Part shown: piece after piece, positions 37,199-49,130 of the stretch
Numbering within the stretch: the stretch's first letter is position 1
Layout of the letters: each line of letters begins with the position of its first letter
Source of the DNA: Microstegium vimineum
Lineage: Eukaryota; Streptophyta; Magnoliopsida; Poales; Poaceae
Reading direction: 5' to 3'
Length of the DNA: 64,000 bases
Assembly (NCBI GenBank): GCA_022036555.1
Contig: CM039122.1
Coordinates: 2,813,043 to 2,877,042 of the forward strand
Made by a program: the position numbers and the translations under genes
The notes under the pieces: model-generated
The model's database searches: none
Seen by the model: only the letters and a program-made list of their open reading frames with translations
Told to the model about the DNA's origin: nothing

Positions 37199-38735
37199 GC
37201 ACGTACGTACTACAGCCTCTATCGGAGTCTGTTCAGTGTTCACTAGTGGCCTGGCCGTGTACGTTGAGACAGTCCAATGTCCACACTACTAAGTGAAATG
37301 CATGCAACAAGGTCAAGGGAATAATTAAGCTGAGAATATACTAGCTTGGTAATATTATTATATAGTGGTCGCCGTCTTTCTAGATAGATCCTGCATGCTT
37401 TTGGTCACTATAATTATCAGCACCAGTGTGCTCAACTGTTAATTTGTGTTTGGTACTAGACGAGATCGATGATGTAGATTATTCCCCAGCTGGCTTGACT
37501 GACTCGACGATGCCCATATCCCCAAGCATGCACTACGCTTTGATTTTTTTTACCACCGGCGCACATTGCGTTGTGGTGCGTGCCATGGATGGGTCAAAAT
37601 GGATGTTTTTTTTTTTGTTGTTTGTGTGTGTGTGAGCTCTCGGTCGGTAAGAAAAGAAGAGACCATGCATATATAGTTTGGTCATCGGTAATTGGAGAAT
37701 AAAAGGCGCATGATATGGGCTGGCGATCTGCCGGCACCGGCGCCATGATGCGGCACGCACGGCAACCGATTCAATCTGCCAAAGCCCAAAGGTTGTACTA
37801 CTAGAGTATACATGGATCGAATGCATACATGATGTGGCAGTAGTGGTGTGGTGCAGATGTGGCATTTGAGGTAAATGGAGACAGACAATGTGAACGAAGC
37901 CCGAGAAAGTGGCAGCACTGTGGTATGGTTACTATGCCTTCTCTTGCCCCAATGGTAAAAGGAAAGAGGAAACGAGGAGGAGCATACTGTCATATGGATG
38001 GAGATGATTCAGACGACGATGAACATGCCAGATCCGCCAGCCAGGTCCAGCTGGTTTGGTTCTCAGTGGGAGTGTGGGACGGCTCACCATGGTAGAAAGA
38101 GGAGGAGAAAGCGTGAGGAAACATAGGAGGAAGAAGTGGCCGGCTCTCAGCAGATCGGTGGGTGGCAATGGCATGCATTCGATTTGGCAAAGTGCTGCTG
38201 AGACCGAGAGATTCTCCGCGGAAGAGACAAGCGCGCGCGGCCTGGCAATGGCGTGCGTGCCCCCACCCCATGGGGAGGTGGGGAGAGACGGGAACTGTGC
38301 ATCGCATCTCGCCTCGGACGGACCAACGTCAATGCGGTGCAACAAAAAGACGCGGTGAGTGCGTGGAAGACGGTGTCGCGCTGTCTGTCTCACTGCCTGG
38401 TTGCGTGTGTTGTGTGCCTGCCCGCCTGTGGTCGGCGTGCGTGGCTGGTCTGTGGCCGCTTCTCCTTGCTTCCATCCTTGCAGATGCAGGGGCCGGGCAG
38501 CATGGTGCATGCACGCTGTCGGTCGGGGTCGGGTGCGGTGCAGTGCAGTGCAGGTTCGGGGGCTCGCTGACGGTCGACTCATCCGCCGAGCAGTGTGCTG
38601 CACTCCATAGTACCTACCTACCTACGTGAACGTGACCGGCTGCTGTCCTTCCCTGACGAGTGACGACGGCTTTATTTGCCGTTTGTTTGCTTCGTCGTCG
38701 TCGTCGTCCCGTGCTCCTCCGGGAGACCGGACCAA
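37199..38735. other. Non-coding region, partly GC-rich
   Basis: 37850-38640 is GC-rich with open frames on both strands, but no frame resembles a known protein and none has matching splice structure. I regard it as non-coding, possibly an old promoter. Confidence 0.4.
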
Positions 38736-38843
38736 GCCTGTTCGTTTGACTTTTCAGCTGGTTTAAATCCAGTCAGTACATCAGGCAGCAGTGTATAATC
38801 TTGTCACAACAGTGCATAATTCTGCCTGCCAAACAAACAGACC
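38736..38843. mobile_element. Small MITE, same family as 60119-60408
   Basis: Ends GCCTGTTCGTTTGAC and, on the other strand, GGTCTGTTTGTTTGGC. The internal CTTTTCAGCTGGTTTAAATC matches the reverse complement of the right arm of the MITE at 60119-60408. About 108 bp. Confidence 0.7.
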
Positions 38844-39329
38844 TGAGCAGCTCTCGCGTCGGTCCGACCGCAGCCAAGCAACCCAGCAAAGGGGCAAGCG
38901 AATACCAACAATTGACTGACGCGACCAAATATTCTCTCTGCATCTGCACCTGCACGCCACTCCACTCCATCCCATTCCACTTCGCCTGAATCTAACTGAA
39001 TGGCTGGCCGAATGTGTAGTTGCTTGCCTTTTGTTTGCAGGTCGCAGCTATTTTCTGCTGGTACCAATCCAATCTACTACCACCATGGTCAGTGAATGAA
39101 TGAATGGCATTGGGTTATTTGCTTCTTTCTACTACTCGATCTGGTTTGGAAGGTAGCACCCCGGCCTTTGTCAAGCGTAGATTCCATTTACGTGCGTGCG
39201 TGCAAGTTTCATTCCAGTCCACTGACGGATCACATCCTCATCGTCATCTCATCTCTAGTAATCAGAGAATATCTACGAGTATGGAATACTACGATACTTA
39301 CTATAGCTACTAGCTTAGTAGGAGTATGG

Positions 39330-39475
39330 TGTACTTGACGTTGCTTTTCTACGCGTATCAGTACGTTTACATCTTTAGCATCTGATGAATTCTGAGGTGT
39401 ACGCAGGTGACAACGGCCTTTTACAAATTAATTAATTACACCCCTGTACTGAATCCTACAGCGCGCGTTCCCGTG
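39330..39475. repeat. Left copy of LINE-flanking duplication
   Basis: Shares in order GGAGTA, GTACGTTT, CTTTAGCATCTGA, AATTC, ACTGAATCCTAC and AGCG-GCGCG with 40550-40668. The match is diverged with small indels. Confidence 0.55.
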
Positions 39476-39599
39476 GACAGCATCTGGAGTTCGCTCCCAA
39501 GCTCTGACGCCACAACATCCACGGTTGGCAATGGGGAATCAACGTTCTTTTGGACAGTAATTCGAGCATTGCGCCAGCGGTTTTCGCGGCTGTTCCAGG

Positions 39600-40455
39600 A
39601 AGAATGAGGAAGAAAACGGTGGCAGAAGAAGCAATGAATGGAAGGGCATGGGTGTCTCACATCACCGGGCCAAGAAATTTTCGACTGATCACTGAATTCA
39701 TCCATGTATGGGGCATAGTCACGGTGTGCCAGACACCTACAGGTGGAAGCTAACAAGTGATCAGCAGTGTTCGGCAAGCTCAGCTTATGGAGCTATGTTC
39801 CTTGGGGCTGCGGTGCCGGTGGGCGCCAAACAGCTATGGAAAACTCGGCGCCCCTCGAGTTAAGTTCTTCTACTGGCTTGTTATGCATGGGCGCTGCTGG
39901 ACAGCGGAGAGGCGACACAGCCATGGTTTGCAGAACAGCAACGCTTGCATCTTCTGTGATCAGGCAGTGGAAACGTTTGGACACATCATTCTCGGCTGTG
40001 TGTTCAGTAGAGAAGTGTGGTCGCTTTCTTTAAGAAGTTTCCGTGTGCATCATCTGGTCGGGGTTAGGGAGGAGGAAGTGATGCTTGTGGTGGACTACCA
40101 CCAGGAAGCTGGTGCCCAAGCCAATCCGCCCAGGGTTTGATTCCTCTTCTTTCTTCTTGGTCGGCTGGTTCCTTTGGAAAGAAAGAAATGCAAGAACCTT
40201 TGACAGAACCATGAGCTCGCCAATTCAGCTGTTTCAGTTGGTTGAAAGGGAGATCACGCTATGGTGGTTTGAGTAGGCTTTCGTGTACGCTTAGTCGCTA
40301 ATTTGGTTTGTTTGTAATCACAATCGCGTGTATGTTGTTAAGAGGGGGCTGGGCTTCGGTTATCTATGGATCACCGTAGCCGCATTGCCTTGTAACAAAA
40401 CTATCTATCTCTCTTAATGAAATACATGCCAAGCATGTTAGCGAAATTTTTTTTT
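39600..40455 (+). mobile_element. 5'-truncated LINE with zinc-binding RT domain
   Basis: The C-terminal part of a plant LINE (L1-type) ORF2 is visible on the plus strand. It includes DTYRWKLTSDQ (about 39730), the reverse-transcriptase zinc-binding domain with VKFFYWLVMHGRCWTAERR and ACIFCDQAVETFGHIILGC (39850-40000), and WFLWKERNARTFDR (40165-40205) near the end. A frameshift near 39855 splits it, and others occur downstream. The 3' end has TTAATGAAATACATGCC and a T-rich tail at about 40447. The 5' truncation point is uncertain (39530-39660). Confidence 0.8.
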
Positions 40456-40549
40456 TAATTTGACGTTCATTTAGCCTCGTAATCAGCTACTACCACTAGT
40501 TTAATTACAGTACTATTGTATTGTAGTAGCTCTAGTGCCATAGTACTAT

Positions 40550-40668
40550 ACAGGAGGAGTACGTTTGTTGCTTTACAGCTTTAGCATCTGAACAATAAAT
40601 TCAGAGTTCTGATGTGAGGACCTGCTTTACACACTGAATCCTACTTACTGTACAGCGTGCGCGCGCGT
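40550..40668. repeat. Right copy of LINE-flanking duplication
   Basis: Diverged direct copy of 39330-39475: GGAGTACGTTT, GCTTTAGCATCTGAA, AAATTCAGAGTTCTGA, ACTGAATCCTAC, GTGCGCGCGCG. It lies just beyond the LINE tail. Confidence 0.55.
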
Positions 40669-40669
40669 A

Positions 40670-41586
40670 TCTCCTACTGGTACTGAACATGAGGATTTCA
40701 TCATTACATACATAGTACATACGCTGTGGATTTGTTCGAAACGTGTCACCAAATTAAGAGATCCCAGATGATCGATGCATGTGGCTAGCTCTCTTGCTTG
40801 TGTGAGCTTGGCTTTCCAAAAGCCTGCTTCCATCGATCGATTCTGCTGAAATTGGGCTGCCCTATCCTATCTATCTATATATCCGGGAATGGAATCGTCG
40901 AATCGAAAATATTCCTATTCCCGGCGGATCAGAGGCAACATGTACAGTAGTCTTCATAAATCATAATATTGGGTTCACACCTCATCAATCAATCAATTTT
41001 CCAAAACGACAATTTAAAACCGTACCAAACCACAAACAAAAAAAAAGGAAATAAAGAAAAGAAGATTACTGCAAATTATAGGCGATTGGTTTCGCAATAA
41101 AAATAATAGGCGATTGATCCTCTCCGTCAGCAGTCTCAGCACTCACCATGAGTAGGTTCTTGAACAGAAGCTGTCGCTCCGCTCCGCTCCCATACGGTAC
41201 CGTGTCAGCAGCGGCCGCGGCCAGCAATGCCAATGCCATGCCATGCACACACAAGCTCGCACTAGCAGCAAAGCAGTGCTCTTTTCCTTTCCTCAAAAAG
41301 TTACCAACTTTCCCTCATCCATATCCAAGAAAGACACCAAAGATGCCGCGCTGCAGGGCAGCCTTTTTTTACCATCAACTCAACTCAAAGGCAGCACCAG
41401 ATACCATATGCTTAAACAATTGCACGCACACAGATGTACTACTACATACTCTACTGTGTTGCATTGCATTGCTCATTTGCTTGATTTTGGTGGTTTTTCT
41501 TTTTGGATTTCGGAGGAGGATGCTTTTGGTCAATCAGACCAATATACAATGAAGGAACACGAATCCTTCCAAAATTGAGGCCATAC
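40670..41586. other. Non-coding DNA
   Basis: Open frames around 41066-41578 show no family resemblance or splice logic. No repeat terminus was recognised. Confidence 0.4.
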
Positions 41587-41690
41587 TCATTTGCTCCTGG
41601 GCTCAGAAACGTAGGTAGGTCCATCTGTGAGGGAGCTTCTTAATGGGCCAGCCCACTAGGATGATACACAGACATATGGGCCGCCCCATA
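41587..41690 (+). repeat. Left copy of long-distance direct repeat
   Basis: Shares in order CTCCTGGGCTCA, CATCTGTGAGG, AGCTTCTT, AATGGGCC, CTAGG and ACAGACATATGGGCC with 57947-58075, separated by 16.3 kb and in the same orientation. Confidence 0.7.
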
Positions 41691-42455
41691 TCTCTGTGTC
41701 GTGAGCCGGATGTTAGGGGGAGAAGGAACATTTATATATAGGAAAAAAAAAAACAAAGGGCTGAGTACTCATCAACGGATAATTGATGGGTAATGCTAAA
41801 GAGGAGACGTTAGAACCGTCGAACGGAGCGCACACAGCCCGGCCCATAACGCTACTCGCCCACCACATCGCCCAACCCGCACAATGGGTCCCCCCACGCC
41901 CCACGCGCAACCGCAACCGCGGTTTTCTTCAGACAGAGGCCTCGGGTCGCCCGCAACCGTGGTTTTCTCACTCACCGTCGAATGCGTCGGTAGTAGCAGG
42001 GCGACCTGAACTGCTCCATCTGCTCCCTCGCCGGCGGCATCCGAGCTTCCGCGCGCCACGCCGGCCTCCGCCCGAGGTTCGATTCATCGTCTTACCTCTC
42101 TCCATTCCCTTTGCTGCGAGCACACGATGCACATGTGGAACCGCAAGGCATGCTCGCTTGGTAATCATCACTCGCGCATGCTGGGGGTGGGGGGGTGAGG
42201 GGGGGGGGTGGAATGCTCGCATGCTTCTTCTCATCCGTGCGGCGTTGGCATGGCTCGCTGCCTTCTCCCACTGCGGCCCATTTTTTGCCGAGCCTGCATC
42301 TCGGGAACCCTAGCTACGCGGGGTTTTTTGCTGTTGCTGTAGCGCATAGGCCTAATTGCTTTACCTGAAGTTTTTGCTCGCATCCACTACATGCGTCACA
42401 CCATTTGGACCGTAGAGTTCGATTTTGAGTAATTGCTACAGTTGGGAGGGGGGGG
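41691..42455 (+). promoter_or_regulatory. Putative promoter and first exon of Ulp1-like gene
   Basis: A TATA-like TTTATATATA at 41731-41740 precedes a GC-rich block (41820-42310) containing two CGCAACCG-GGTTTTCTTC-like copies near 41910 and 41950 and possible exon sequence. The next exon-like block, after the inserted CACTA derivative, begins at 43539 behind a TTCTTCTACAG acceptor. The link to the protease gene is inferred from order and orientation only. Confidence 0.35.
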
Positions 42456-43494
42456 CACTACGTCAAAATTCATTTTTGCAAGCGGACGTTTTAATTTATC
42501 ACAGCGGCCAAACCGCGCCGCTTAAAACTAAAGGTCACGGAAAATCACAAACAACCAAAGCAGGCATTTTTTGCCCGCTGCGGTTAATACATCAGAAAAA
42601 ACAAAAAAAAGCCCAAACGCCACAGATCTGGGCCACGCGGGCTCCGATCTGGGTCGCTTGGGCTCAGAGCTCCGGTGTCCAGATCCGCCGTGCCGTGCCG
42701 CCAGCGACGCGCCATGCGGCCCGCGCGAGCCGTCTGTGACGCGTCCGCGGTCGCGCGGCCGCGCCGTCCGAGACGTGCCGTGCTGGAGATGCGCGCGCCG
42801 CGGCGAGCCACCTGCCCCGCCCGCGCCATGAGATGCGAGGGAGGAGGGAGGAGGGAGATGCGAGGGAGGATCTGCACCGTCGCGGCGAGCCGCCCGCCAG
42901 TGCCGAGCCTCCTGCCCGCCCGCGCCATGAGATGCGAGGGAGGATATGCGCTCGAGTGCCGGAGATGCGCCGCCGCGGTGGCGTCGTTGCTGGGGCGCCG
43001 TCGCTGGGGTTGCGCGCCCGCATGGCCGCGGCGGCCGACAAGGGCTCTGCTGGCGTGAGAGGAGGAGCCGCCATTGAGGGAGAGAGAGGAGGGAGGGAGA
43101 GGAGGCTGCGGGTGGGATTGGGAGAAAATATGGGGAGGTTGAAACCTAGGTACATATTTATATGAAGATGGCTAACGGGTTTTATTGGACTGTTGGGCGT
43201 AGCATTAGCCGCGAGGGCCTTTAAGGAATTGCCGCTGCGGTAAATCGATTTACGCAGCGGGCTTCTTAACACGGTCGCCATGCTAAATAAGGTATTTTCT
43301 GTGGAGGACATCTTAGAAGCCCGCTGCGGTAAATCGATTTACCACAGGGGCAAAAGTGTCCGCGCGGTAAATAAAAAATGCCCGCTGTGGTTAAATTTTG
43401 TGTGATTTATCGTAGCGGGATAAAATTGATGTCGTCATGGAGCCCATTTTAGGCCTTTTTGGCAATGCTGTGCAAAATCGTTTTTGACGTAGTG
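42456..43494. mobile_element. Non-autonomous CACTA derivative
   Basis: Left end CACTACGTCAAAATTC; right end TTTTTGACGTAGTG; flanked by GGG on both sides (42453-42455 and 43495-43497), a perfect 3-bp duplication, although the left flank is itself a G run. Subterminal words such as TGCCCGCTGCGGTTAAT and ACCGCAGCGG match the long element at 30953-37195. The interior (42660-43130) is very GC-rich with a duplicated GCGCCATGAGATGCGAGGG segment and no recognisable protein. 1,039 bp. Confidence 0.9.
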
Positions 43495-43538
43495 GGGAAT
43501 GGTGTTTATCATGTTGAAAAAATTGCTTTTCTTCTACA

Positions 43539-43815
43539 GGGACCCAACTACTGTTGTGTATCGTGATGATACCAGATCAGGATGCAATGCATCGCCATAT
43601 AAGGATGATGATTTCATGGGCTTTGATGAAGAGACTGGGATTCTCCAGGATACAAGCGTGTTGCCCACAGGAAGGTGTTTCCTTTGCTGAAGTTGAAGCA
43701 TCGTCGAGCAAAGCGGGAAACATTCATGAGGAGAAGTCTCCATCTAAGAAGAGTAATGCAGCCCCCACAGAGAAGTCTCCATCTAAGAAGAGTAATGCAG
43801 CCGCACAGAGAAAGG
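43539..43815 (+). pseudogene. Exon-like block with Lys-rich repeats
   Basis: Preceded by a good acceptor (TTCTTCTACAG) and followed by AAAG/GTTTGT, a plausible donor. It encodes DPTTVVYRDDTRSGC and DDDFMGFDEETG; then, after a one-base frame change near 43668, EGVSFAEVEASSSKAGNIHE and two tandem copies of EKSPSKKSNAA. The Lys/Ser-rich repeats look like a flexible or nuclear-targeting region. I do not recognise the family; position and strand suggest it belongs with the Ulp1-like gene ending near 52.4 kb. Confidence 0.4.
43731..43808 (+). repeat. 39-bp tandem duplication
   Basis: Two nearly identical 39-bp units (43731-43769 and 43770-43808), a multiple of three, so the coded repeat stays in frame. 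A second, 29-bp tandem pair (TGCATGTGGTAGTGGTAGAT) follows at about 43873-43928. Confidence 0.85.
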
Positions 43816-44075
43816 TTTGTCTCCAACTATGATTTGGATTACTTAGGCTTTTTGATGTTTCGTGGTGCAGTTTTTGCATGTGGTAGTGGTAGATGTGGCA
43901 CAGTTGCATGTGGTAGTGGTAGATGTAGGGAATGTGGTTAATCTGTTGTTTTTCTTTTTTTCTGCAACACTGACGGGGGGTGATGCGGTGTTTCAAGCAT
44001 CTACTTTCTGTGTTTCATTCACTTTTATCGGCATGCAGCAACAACATTTAACACATTGTTTTTGTTTTTTATTGT

Positions 44076-45180
44076 TGACACCGTTTTTTGGCACGTGTCA
44101 ATATAATCTAAGGATTGTGCGATCGGCAAGGGGCTGTTTGCTGTTCTTTATCGACATCGGGATATTATCGATAGACTGCCGATAGAGGCAAGAATGTTGC
44201 TGATGAAGACAGACTTGTTGCCGATGGAGGCAGAAGGACTTGAAAAAGGCAAAGGTCAGCTTCCCTTGAGAATCAGTGGATGAAAGCAAAGGGTTGTTGG
44301 ATGAGTGGTGATGCTGCGATGAAACAGAATGGTGGTTGGCAATTCCCGATGGAGTGTTGCTGATGAAAGTGACATGGCGGTGGCCACGGTTCCGATGACT
44401 TTAAAAAGGAAAATTGCGGATCGGAAGGATGTGTTAAGGGAAAAATTTTCATCGGAAAAGAGCAAAAGGGAAAAAGGGTGTTTTTTGTACCGTATTGTTA
44501 TGGAGTTTGAGCCCGTTTTGTGAGTGTTTTTTTCCCCTTAAAAATAGTAGAGTTGTTTGGAAAAGATTGTTTTGTTTGGGTCTGACCCCTGGCGGGTCAG
44601 TTTTTTCCCCTTAAAAGTTAGGAGTTTTTTTTGGGAAAAGTACGGTCGTATTATTACAATCCCCTGCAAATTTAAAAATAGGTCCCGGGGGTGCTGAAAA
44701 GATATACCCAAGCTTTAAAAAAATCAATTACTTTTTTCTTATTCCCCTTTCCAAAAATTTCCCTTTTACTGTATTAGGTATTAGTTTTATCTAGAGTTCT
44801 TAAGTTCGCGGGACTTCATCGATCTCGTAAACCCTGGCAAGTTCCCGGTGGAAGTAATTGAGCTTTGATATCGGGCGCATCGTTGTTGTCTCGTTAGCTT
44901 GCTTAGTTATCCTGATCAGGTTTGAGCCTTAAATTGGGGCGCTCGTGTTGTTCGTTCAGTCTTGTTTTTTATGCCCTTTGCGATTAACTAGTCAAATCGA
45001 CTGGCCGCCTGGGATATCGAATTTGGGTAATAGGAGGTTTTTTTTCGCAGATCCTGACGCTTTTGTGTAAAATTTTATCCCCCCCCCCCCCCCGTTTGTT
45101 ATGCAGTGATAAATGAAAAATTAAAGCAAAACCCAAAGTGCCCCTTTCAAACAGGTTTTTGGCACAGGTGTGTGACTTAA
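44076..45180 (+). mobile_element. LTR fragment of a large grass retrotransposon
   Basis: Begins TGTTGACACCG, a start I know from LTRs of large grass Ty3 elements, and continues with words typical of such LTRs (GATCGGCAAGGGGCTG, GTTAGCTTGCTTAG, CAAATCGACTGGCCGCCTGG, ATCCTGACGCTTTTGTG). No internal coding region or second LTR is seen, so it is a solo or truncated LTR. The text is disturbed by many homopolymer expansions. Confidence 0.6.
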
Positions 45181-47760
45181 AGTTCACAGATCAACAGATT
45201 GCTTGGTAAGTGAAGCGGGTTTTTGGTTTTTTGCTTTAAAGTCTCAAGTCTCATTCCCAAAAAGCTTGTTGGATTTGTTTGAGGAACATAAAGTGAGTTG
45301 AGACAATTTTATAGAAACAAAATGAAAAGTTTTCCCCACTTGACAAAAAATTGATTTAAAAATTTTTTGGGGGTCCGAGCGCCCCGTCCCTGTCAATTTG
45401 GTTGTACCCATCAAGAACTGCGGAGTCCCGAAGATTGTGAGCCTTTAGGGCCCGGGGCCGTTTCACTGCCCCTTAGTGATTGTATCAAGTCATGATGAAA
45501 CAAAAGAGCAGACCAAAATTCATGAGGGATTATGTGGTTTCGTTGGGGTAGTCCTTTGTGCCCCTAATGACAATTTCATTCTAAGTACTGAAAATTGAAG
45601 GGTGTTGAAATAGATCATTTGCTGGGTTGGACATATTTTGATGGTTGTTTGGGCGATCCGAAAGTTCCAAGAAAATATCACAAATGTGAGTTGTGGGTAG
45701 TTTTTGAGCAGCACTTCTCTCAAGTGCCTCTATCCCTTCGGTATAATTTTTTTCTCCCTTTTTGGGTTTTTCTTTTTTTATTCCATCTATTTTGTTTTGT
45801 GAATATTTTCTTTGTTTTAAAATTGATGGGTTTTATTTATCAATTTTTAGTTTGTTTTTAGTTAGCATGTATGTTTAAAAGATATGATGCGCCCAAAATC
45901 TTTGTTTTCAACAAATTTATGTTTTATTATCAATCTTCTAGTGTTGTATTTAGCTATGCTGCTGTTTCAAAAGATATGATTTTTTTTAAACCCCGGTTTT
46001 TTTTTATATATATATATATATTCCTTTTTTTTGATTTTTTATGGACCATCTGGAATACCCCTTAGATTGGTACGAAAGTCAATTATGATGTATGCATTGC
46101 CTGTTTTTCAAATGCAGTTTTTATTTTGTTGAAAAGGTTGATACAAATAAGCTTCAGTTTAAAGCCCCCCATTTGGTGGTTTATGGAGTTTGATTTCCTT
46201 TTTTTCAATTATGTGTTTTTTCTCATTCATTCCCTTTTTTTGTTTGTGTTGTGCCATTGGTTTTTGTCCCCTAACATCCCTTTTTCAAGTTTTGTAGTTG
46301 GGAAGCCCCCCCTTACCCCAAACCCCTGCCCTTGAGTGGGTACGATACCCCCGATTGAATTCCCGAAGAAGAGGTTGTGCCGGCAACCCGCAGAGAACGC
46401 GGAAGAAGAAGTCCCCCCAACCAAAAGAGAACGGGAAGAAATGCCCGTGCAACAAGTCAATGCATGGTGAATGGTGTAGGCCCCTTAGCCAAAGCACCAT
46501 GGGGCCCCCTTTTTTGGCATTGAGGTGAATTTTTTATAAATTTCCCCTTCCTTTTTTTTTAATCGGTTTTTCTATATAACTCTTTTTTGTAGCTTGCCTT
46601 TTTGTTTATTATTTTTTTTTGTGATTTTTATTAGTTGCTAATTTCCTTTTTTATTTATTTTTTTGTAGACTCTTCCTGAAAATTCCAGGTGTTTTTGGGG
46701 CGCAACAAAAACTCCTTGGTGGAGAATGACTTTACTCAACTTTCACAAGACATAAAGAAATTTTTTGATTTTTTTGGGGTGATCAATAAAACCCTTAAAG
46801 GGGAAAGAGATTTTGGGGGGAAGAGAGGTGTGATTTTGTTTAAAAGGGTTTTGTTGCAATTGAGCAAAGTTCTAGCAGTACCACGAGGAAGGGGAAAAGG
46901 ATCCTTTTGTGGCAGCAGTGGGGGGCGGCAGGGGATGGTGCACCAGATTTTTTTGGCGGCAAGAGGGTTTGGCGGATGGATGATGGTGCACCAGATCTTT
47001 TTGATGCCAGCAATGGTAGGGGCATGGATGGTGAACCCTACTTTCACCCAAAATGAAAAAGCGCCCAAAGCCCCCCTAAGGTACGAAGATCCAAGTGCCC
47101 CTTTCTGCACCGAACTCACAAGTTGAGAGTTCCAAAATCATACTACTAAATGGGGGAAACAAGTGTTCCACCCACCCTACTGTTTCCGGGGGAGGAGAGT
47201 ACTAAAGGGGGAAGGTTTAAAAAACTCAGACTATCTCACCGTTTGGTGGGCTTTTCTCAATCAAATCATGCAAATGTAAAGAGGCTGAGACCACAAAGCC
47301 CCAAATTTGGTTGCTCCCCAACGAAGTCATTTGGAGGAGGATGAGAAAGCCGCAGTGCTCCATGTTCATCAAACCCCCCTGCAAAACCCACACCTTATTG
47401 GGAGGTCCTAAAACTGCCCCTGCTCCCCCACCACTACCAGGCCTAGCTGGGGGAGGAGACTCACAGAGTTGTATTTGGCCTCTTGTCCTTGCTACAACCA
47501 CACCCAAAAGCCCTTTCCCTATTTTAAATGATATCTCCTCCTTAGACCTTTTTCCAAAAGACGATGATTTATATGGGACATATGTGTTTTTAAACCCCCA
47601 TGAGTCATACGCCTTGCCTACCTGTACGTTCTCTCCCTTTTTTTCTCTTTTATTTTCTTTTTTCCACTGTTTCATATGATCCCCTATAATTGTTTGAAAT
47701 GACTTCACACACCATGACACACATTTGCCTACATTATCTTTTTGGGCAAATGGTGTTTTT
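45181..47760 (+). other. Low-quality region with uncertain coding fragments
   Basis: T-, C- and G-runs disturb the sequence throughout. Two open stretches may be exon remains: 46689-47126 (KNSLVENDFTQLSQDI...) and 47311-47679 (MRKPQCSMFIKPPC..., FPKDDDLYGTYVFLNP). I recognise neither. They lie on the same strand and between the putative upstream exon and the catalytic part of the Ulp1-like gene, so they may be parts of that gene. Confidence 0.3.
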
Positions 47761-48009
47761 AATTTACCCCACTATGTTTTGGGTTTAATTATAGAATTTT
47801 TAAAAGGACACAAAATTCTGTCGGCAATGATGTTGTATGCTACAAAGTAACCGTCGAGTTTCTCTAGGGGCAATTAAATGTCGGCAAACATTTCAAGACA
47901 AAATAAGTGTGGCATAGCCTAGACGACCCAAATATCTAACGGGCGGCGAAAGTGTTTTTGGAAAGTTTCGCAAATTACCCCCGCACTCTTTTTTAATAAG
48001 GCAAAAAAA

Positions 48010-48260
48010 AGGCCTTGTTTATTTTCAAAATTTTTGGGCATTTCGTTTGTTTTTTGCAAATTTTTGGGTCTATAATTACGGAGTAGAAAGAATTTAAAAG
48101 ATTCTTTCTTGAAATTATCTATGTAATTAGTTTTTTTTTTTATCTAATTTAAATTTCTTATGTGTGTGACCAAACATTTGATGTGGCGAAAATCTTGGAC
48201 ATTTTTGGAAATTTTTAAGGCCAGGGGCCCAAAATTCCGCTCTCAAGTAAAAATAAAAGC
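48010..48260. mobile_element. Possible MITE, same family as 9925-10155
   Basis: Shows TATGTAATTAG, TTTATCTAATTTAAAT and TTTGATGTGGCGAAAATCTTG in the order found at 9925-10155, within error-prone sequence. Ends are not defined. Confidence 0.4.
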
Positions 48261-48464
48261 TTTTTGGACAAAATTAGGGAGCAAAATTCGTTTTGCCCGC
48301 GGAAAGTGAAACGTTTTATTTATATATTTTGTGTTTGAAACTACAATCATTTTATATATATATATATATTGATGATTTTAAATTTAAAGGGATTATTAAA
48401 TTTATATTTTAAAAAATTTTAAAATAAAAAAAATTTTTTTCATTTTTTTAAATAAAAATAAGCC

Positions 48465-49130
48465 CATGTTTGGGGGGCTTTTTTACTGTAAAAAACCCAC
48501 AGATGCACTCAGTGCTTCATTACACGGATACGTTCAGGGAAAACCCCGTATCGCGTTTTGGATATGTTTATCCGATTTCGGATACCCTATGTCTAATATG
48601 CCGTCGATACGTATATTAGGAGTATCCGAATTTTTTTATTTTTTTTACGAATATTAGATACGTGGCTGATAGGTATCGGCCTTGTGGATACGGCCCCAAA
48701 CCCCAAAAATAGAGCCCCTATCCCTCTACCCCTGATGCCCTAGTCTTTATAGTCTCCGACGCCCGCAGTCCCGTAGCGGTGCCTCGTGCTGCATCCTCCG
48801 CTCGCTTTCCCGCCGCCCACCGCCACCGCCGACGAGCCTCCGTTTCCCCGCTCGGGAGCCTCCAGCGAAGAGTTTTTTCCCCCCCTGGGGCTGCACTCCC
48901 GTGCCTCGCGGATTCCCGTGGGTGACGCCCCGCCCCCCGTCGCCGCCCACCCGGGAACGGCGACGAGGGGGAAACCCCCTCGCTCGTCGGCGCGACTTCC
49001 GACCTTCCATCCCTGCTCGCTGCCCCGCGACGTGGATTTCCCGGCCCAGGTACCTTCCGTGAGACCTCCCCCGTTTTAGATCTACTCTTCTTCTTCAAAT
49101 TAATTTGTGATTGATATTTTAGGGTACAAT
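48465..49130 (+). other. GC-rich block resembling a 5' exon
   Basis: 48465-48720 has repeated GGATAC/CGTATC words (GGATACGTTCAGG, GATACGTATATTAG, GGATACGGCC). 48720-49050 is GC-rich and ends GGCCCAG/GTACCTTCC, a plausible donor. It may be a gene fragment carried by a transposon. No protein family is recognisable. Confidence 0.3.

Noticed and set aside
37859..38629. Possible gene in the GC-rich block
   Set aside because: Frames overlap on both strands, and no domain, codon signature or splice structure is visible.
42584..43311. Open frames of 110-215 codons in the short CACTA derivative
   Set aside because: Ala/Arg-rich translations of very GC-rich DNA; no recognised captured exon.
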